This document shows positions 13,713 to 14,949 of a stretch of DNA of 14,949 nt, piece after piece (positions within the stretch are counted from its first letter, which is position 1; the number at the start of each line of letters is the position of its first letter). The stretch is from contig CAYLYM010000095.1 in assembly GCA_964387645.1 (NCBI GenBank), positions 1 through 14,949 on the forward strand, in the 5' to 3' direction. The notes under the pieces were generated by a model. The model was not told the origin of the DNA and did no database searches. It was given only the letters and a program-made list of their open reading frames with translations. Both the position numbers and the translations under genes were made by a program. Origin of the DNA: CAYLYM01 sp964387645. Its GTDB lineage: Bacteria; Calditrichota; Calditrichia; RBG-13-44-9.

Positions 13713-14810
13713 ATGGCCAAAAAAAGAATTGGAATTTTAACAGGCGGTGGAGATTGCCCGGGATTAAATGCCGTTATTCGTGGAGTTACCAAAACTGCTA
13801 TAAATGAATACGGAATGGAAGTTATTGGATTTTATGATGGATTTCAGGGATTAATTGAAAACCGATTTACCTTTCTTACCTTCGAAGATGTTTCTGGAAT
13901 ACTAACACAGGGCGGAACAATTCTGGGAACTAGTAATAAAGCCAATCCGTTCGAACATTATATTATTGAAAACGGCAAAACCATTACCAAAGATGTTTCT
14001 GATGAAACAATGGCCTTATACCATGACCTTGGTCTGGACGCTCTTATTGCTGTTGGTGGAGATGGAACCATGACTATTGCAGGAATGTTGGCAGAAAAAG
14101 GCGCAAATATTGTTGGTGTACCCAAAACTATTGACAAAGATTTAATGGAAACAGATACTACTTTCGGTTTCGATACAGCTCGATGGGTAGCAACCGAAGC
14201 GATTGATCGTTTGCATACTACGGCACAAGCTCATCATCGAGTAATGATTGTTGAAGTTATGGGGCGCAATGCCGGGTGGTTAGCCCTGGAATCAGGAATT
14301 GCTGGAGGTGGAGACATAATTCTTATACCTGAATTACCTTATGATATTAATGAAGTTATTCGTGTGGTGCGCCAGCGGAACCGTTTTGGCAAACGTTTTA
14401 GTATTATCGTTGTTTCGGAAGGTGCACGTCCAGCCGGAGGTGATCAGGTTGTAAAAAAAATTGTCGAAGATAGTCCCGAAAAAATCCGGTTGGGTGGTAT
14501 TAGCCATCATATTGCTAATCAAATCGAACAAGCGACAAATATTGAGTGTCGGGTAGCACAATTAGGTCATCTTCAACGAGGGGGTACACCTACACCTTTA
14601 GATCGAATTCTGGCAACCCAATTTGCCGTGAAATCGGTGGAATTGGTTGTAAATGGGGAATTTAATAAAATGGTCGCATTAAAAGGAAATGATATTGTTG
14701 CTGTTCCCATTGAAAAAGTAATGGGAAAACAAAAATTAGTACCCAAAGATTCCCCTCTTATTAAAGTAGCTATTTCAGTGGGGACGAGTTTTGGAATTCA
14801 GTTTAATTAA
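13713..14810 (+). CDS. pfkA: 6-phosphofructokinase, group III-like
   Basis: Phosphorylates fructose 6-phosphate to fructose 1,6-bisphosphate in the cytoplasm (glycolysis). The 365 residues open with G-I-L-T-G-G-G-D-C-P-G-L-N-A (7-20), the donor-binding loop. Other motifs are G-G-D-G-T (115-119), P-K-T-I-D-K-D (137-143) with catalytic D141, M-G-R-N-A-G-W (183-189) and the sugar-phosphate loop G-H-L-Q-R-G-G-T-P (285-293). The position matching E. coli Gly104 is G118 (ATP-like), while the position matching Gly124 is K138, which PPi-dependent enzymes also have. The usual T-I-D-N-D is T-I-D-K-D here. The length and sequence style resemble group III (Amycolatopsis-type) PFKs. ATP is the more likely donor by G118, but this is not certain. 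An AGAGAGGTG SD lies before the ATG; a strong terminator ends the transcript. Confidence 0.94.
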   Translation: MAKKRIGILTGGGDCPGLNAVIRGVTKTAINEYGMEVIGFYDGFQGLIENRFTFLTFEDVSGILTQGGTILGTSNKANPFEHYIIENGKTITKDVSDETMALYHDLGLDALIAVGGDGTMTIAGMLAEKGANIVGVPKTIDKDLMETDTTFGFDTARWVATEAIDRLHTTAQAHHRVMIVEVMGRNAGWLALESGIAGGGDIILIPELPYDINEVIRVVRQRNRFGKRFSIIVVSEGARPAGGDQVVKKIVEDSPEKIRLGGISHHIANQIEQATNIECRVAQLGHLQRGGTPTPLDRILATQFAVKSVELVVNGEFNKMVALKGNDIVAVPIEKVMGKQKLVPKDSPLIKVAISVGTSFGIQFN

Positions 14811-14841
14811 TTAGAAGTTTTAATCTGACTATTAAATCAAT

Positions 14842-14872
14842 AAGGCGGGTTATTAACCGCCTTTATTTTTTT
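14842..14872 (+). terminator. Rho-independent terminator after pfkA
   Basis: Stem AAGGCGG / CCGCCTT (14842-14848 and 14857-14863) with an 8-base loop, extendable by two pairs past a bulged G, then TATTTTTTTATT. It lies about 30 bases after the stop codon. No gene is seen from here to the window end. Confidence 0.92.
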
Positions 14873-14949
14873 ATTATTGTTTGAGTAAAACTGTAATGTC
14901 ATTCAGTAAGATTTAGAGATTTTCATTTTTTTCTCATTAATAGTAATGT

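Noticed and set aside
1..14949. Mobile elements, CRISPR arrays, tRNA or rRNA genes, toxin-antitoxin or defence systems
   Set aside because: No transposase, terminal repeats, regularly spaced repeats, cloverleaf or recognisable defence protein was seen on either strand.

Overview
This is an AT-rich bacterial chromosome segment (roughly one third G+C by eye) of ordinary housekeeping and stress genes, nearly all on the + strand. I see no insertion sequence, phage gene, CRISPR array, tRNA or rRNA. Several points suggest an uncultivated or little-studied anaerobic or facultative lineage near the Fibrobacterota-Chlorobi-Bacteroidota group (a Calditrichota or KSB1-like bacterium is my guess). These are AT-rich composition, weak or absent Shine-Dalgarno (SD) sites at some starts beside strong ones at others, a small c554-type tetraheme cytochrome, a sigma-54 regulator paired with a TPR protein, and a group III-like phosphofructokinase. 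The placement is an inference from gene content and is weak.

Layout. Bases 1-180 (minus strand) hold the beginning of a lipoprotein gene cut by the window edge. It is followed by a 446-base divergent AT-rich region with a 19-bp perfect tandem duplication and a 12-bp perfect palindrome. Bases 627-4863 are a run of co-directional genes: an unrecognised 84-residue protein, a bifunctional (p)ppGpp synthetase/hydrolase (Rel/SpoT), the transcript-cleavage factor GreA, a double-PspC membrane protein and a LiaF-like multi-spanning membrane protein. After another long AT-rich gap come a cysteine-free ArsR-family regulator (5237-5554) and a secreted tetraheme cytochrome (5733-6269). Bases 6457-8975 hold a TPR protein and an NtrC-type sigma-54 response regulator, then the disaggregase ClpB (9185-11788), a membrane-anchored HtrA/DegP protease (11921-13432, ending in a clear terminator) and a phosphofructokinase (13713-14810, also ending in a clear terminator).

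How the genes fit together. Much of the window concerns stress: starvation signalling (Rel), rescue of stalled RNA polymerase (GreA), envelope stress (PspC/LiaF-like proteins, HtrA) and protein disaggregation (ClpB). The most testable regulatory idea is a sigma-54-type -24/-12 element at 9120-9135. It lies between the sigma-54 activator gene and clpB, at a fitting distance from the clpB SD site, which suggests that ClpB is sigma-54 controlled here, possibly by the neighbouring regulator. I found no convincing wholly new system. The items most worth checking are that promoter, the PspC/LiaF-like pair, the unusual phosphofructokinase active-site residues and the small protein upstream of rel.
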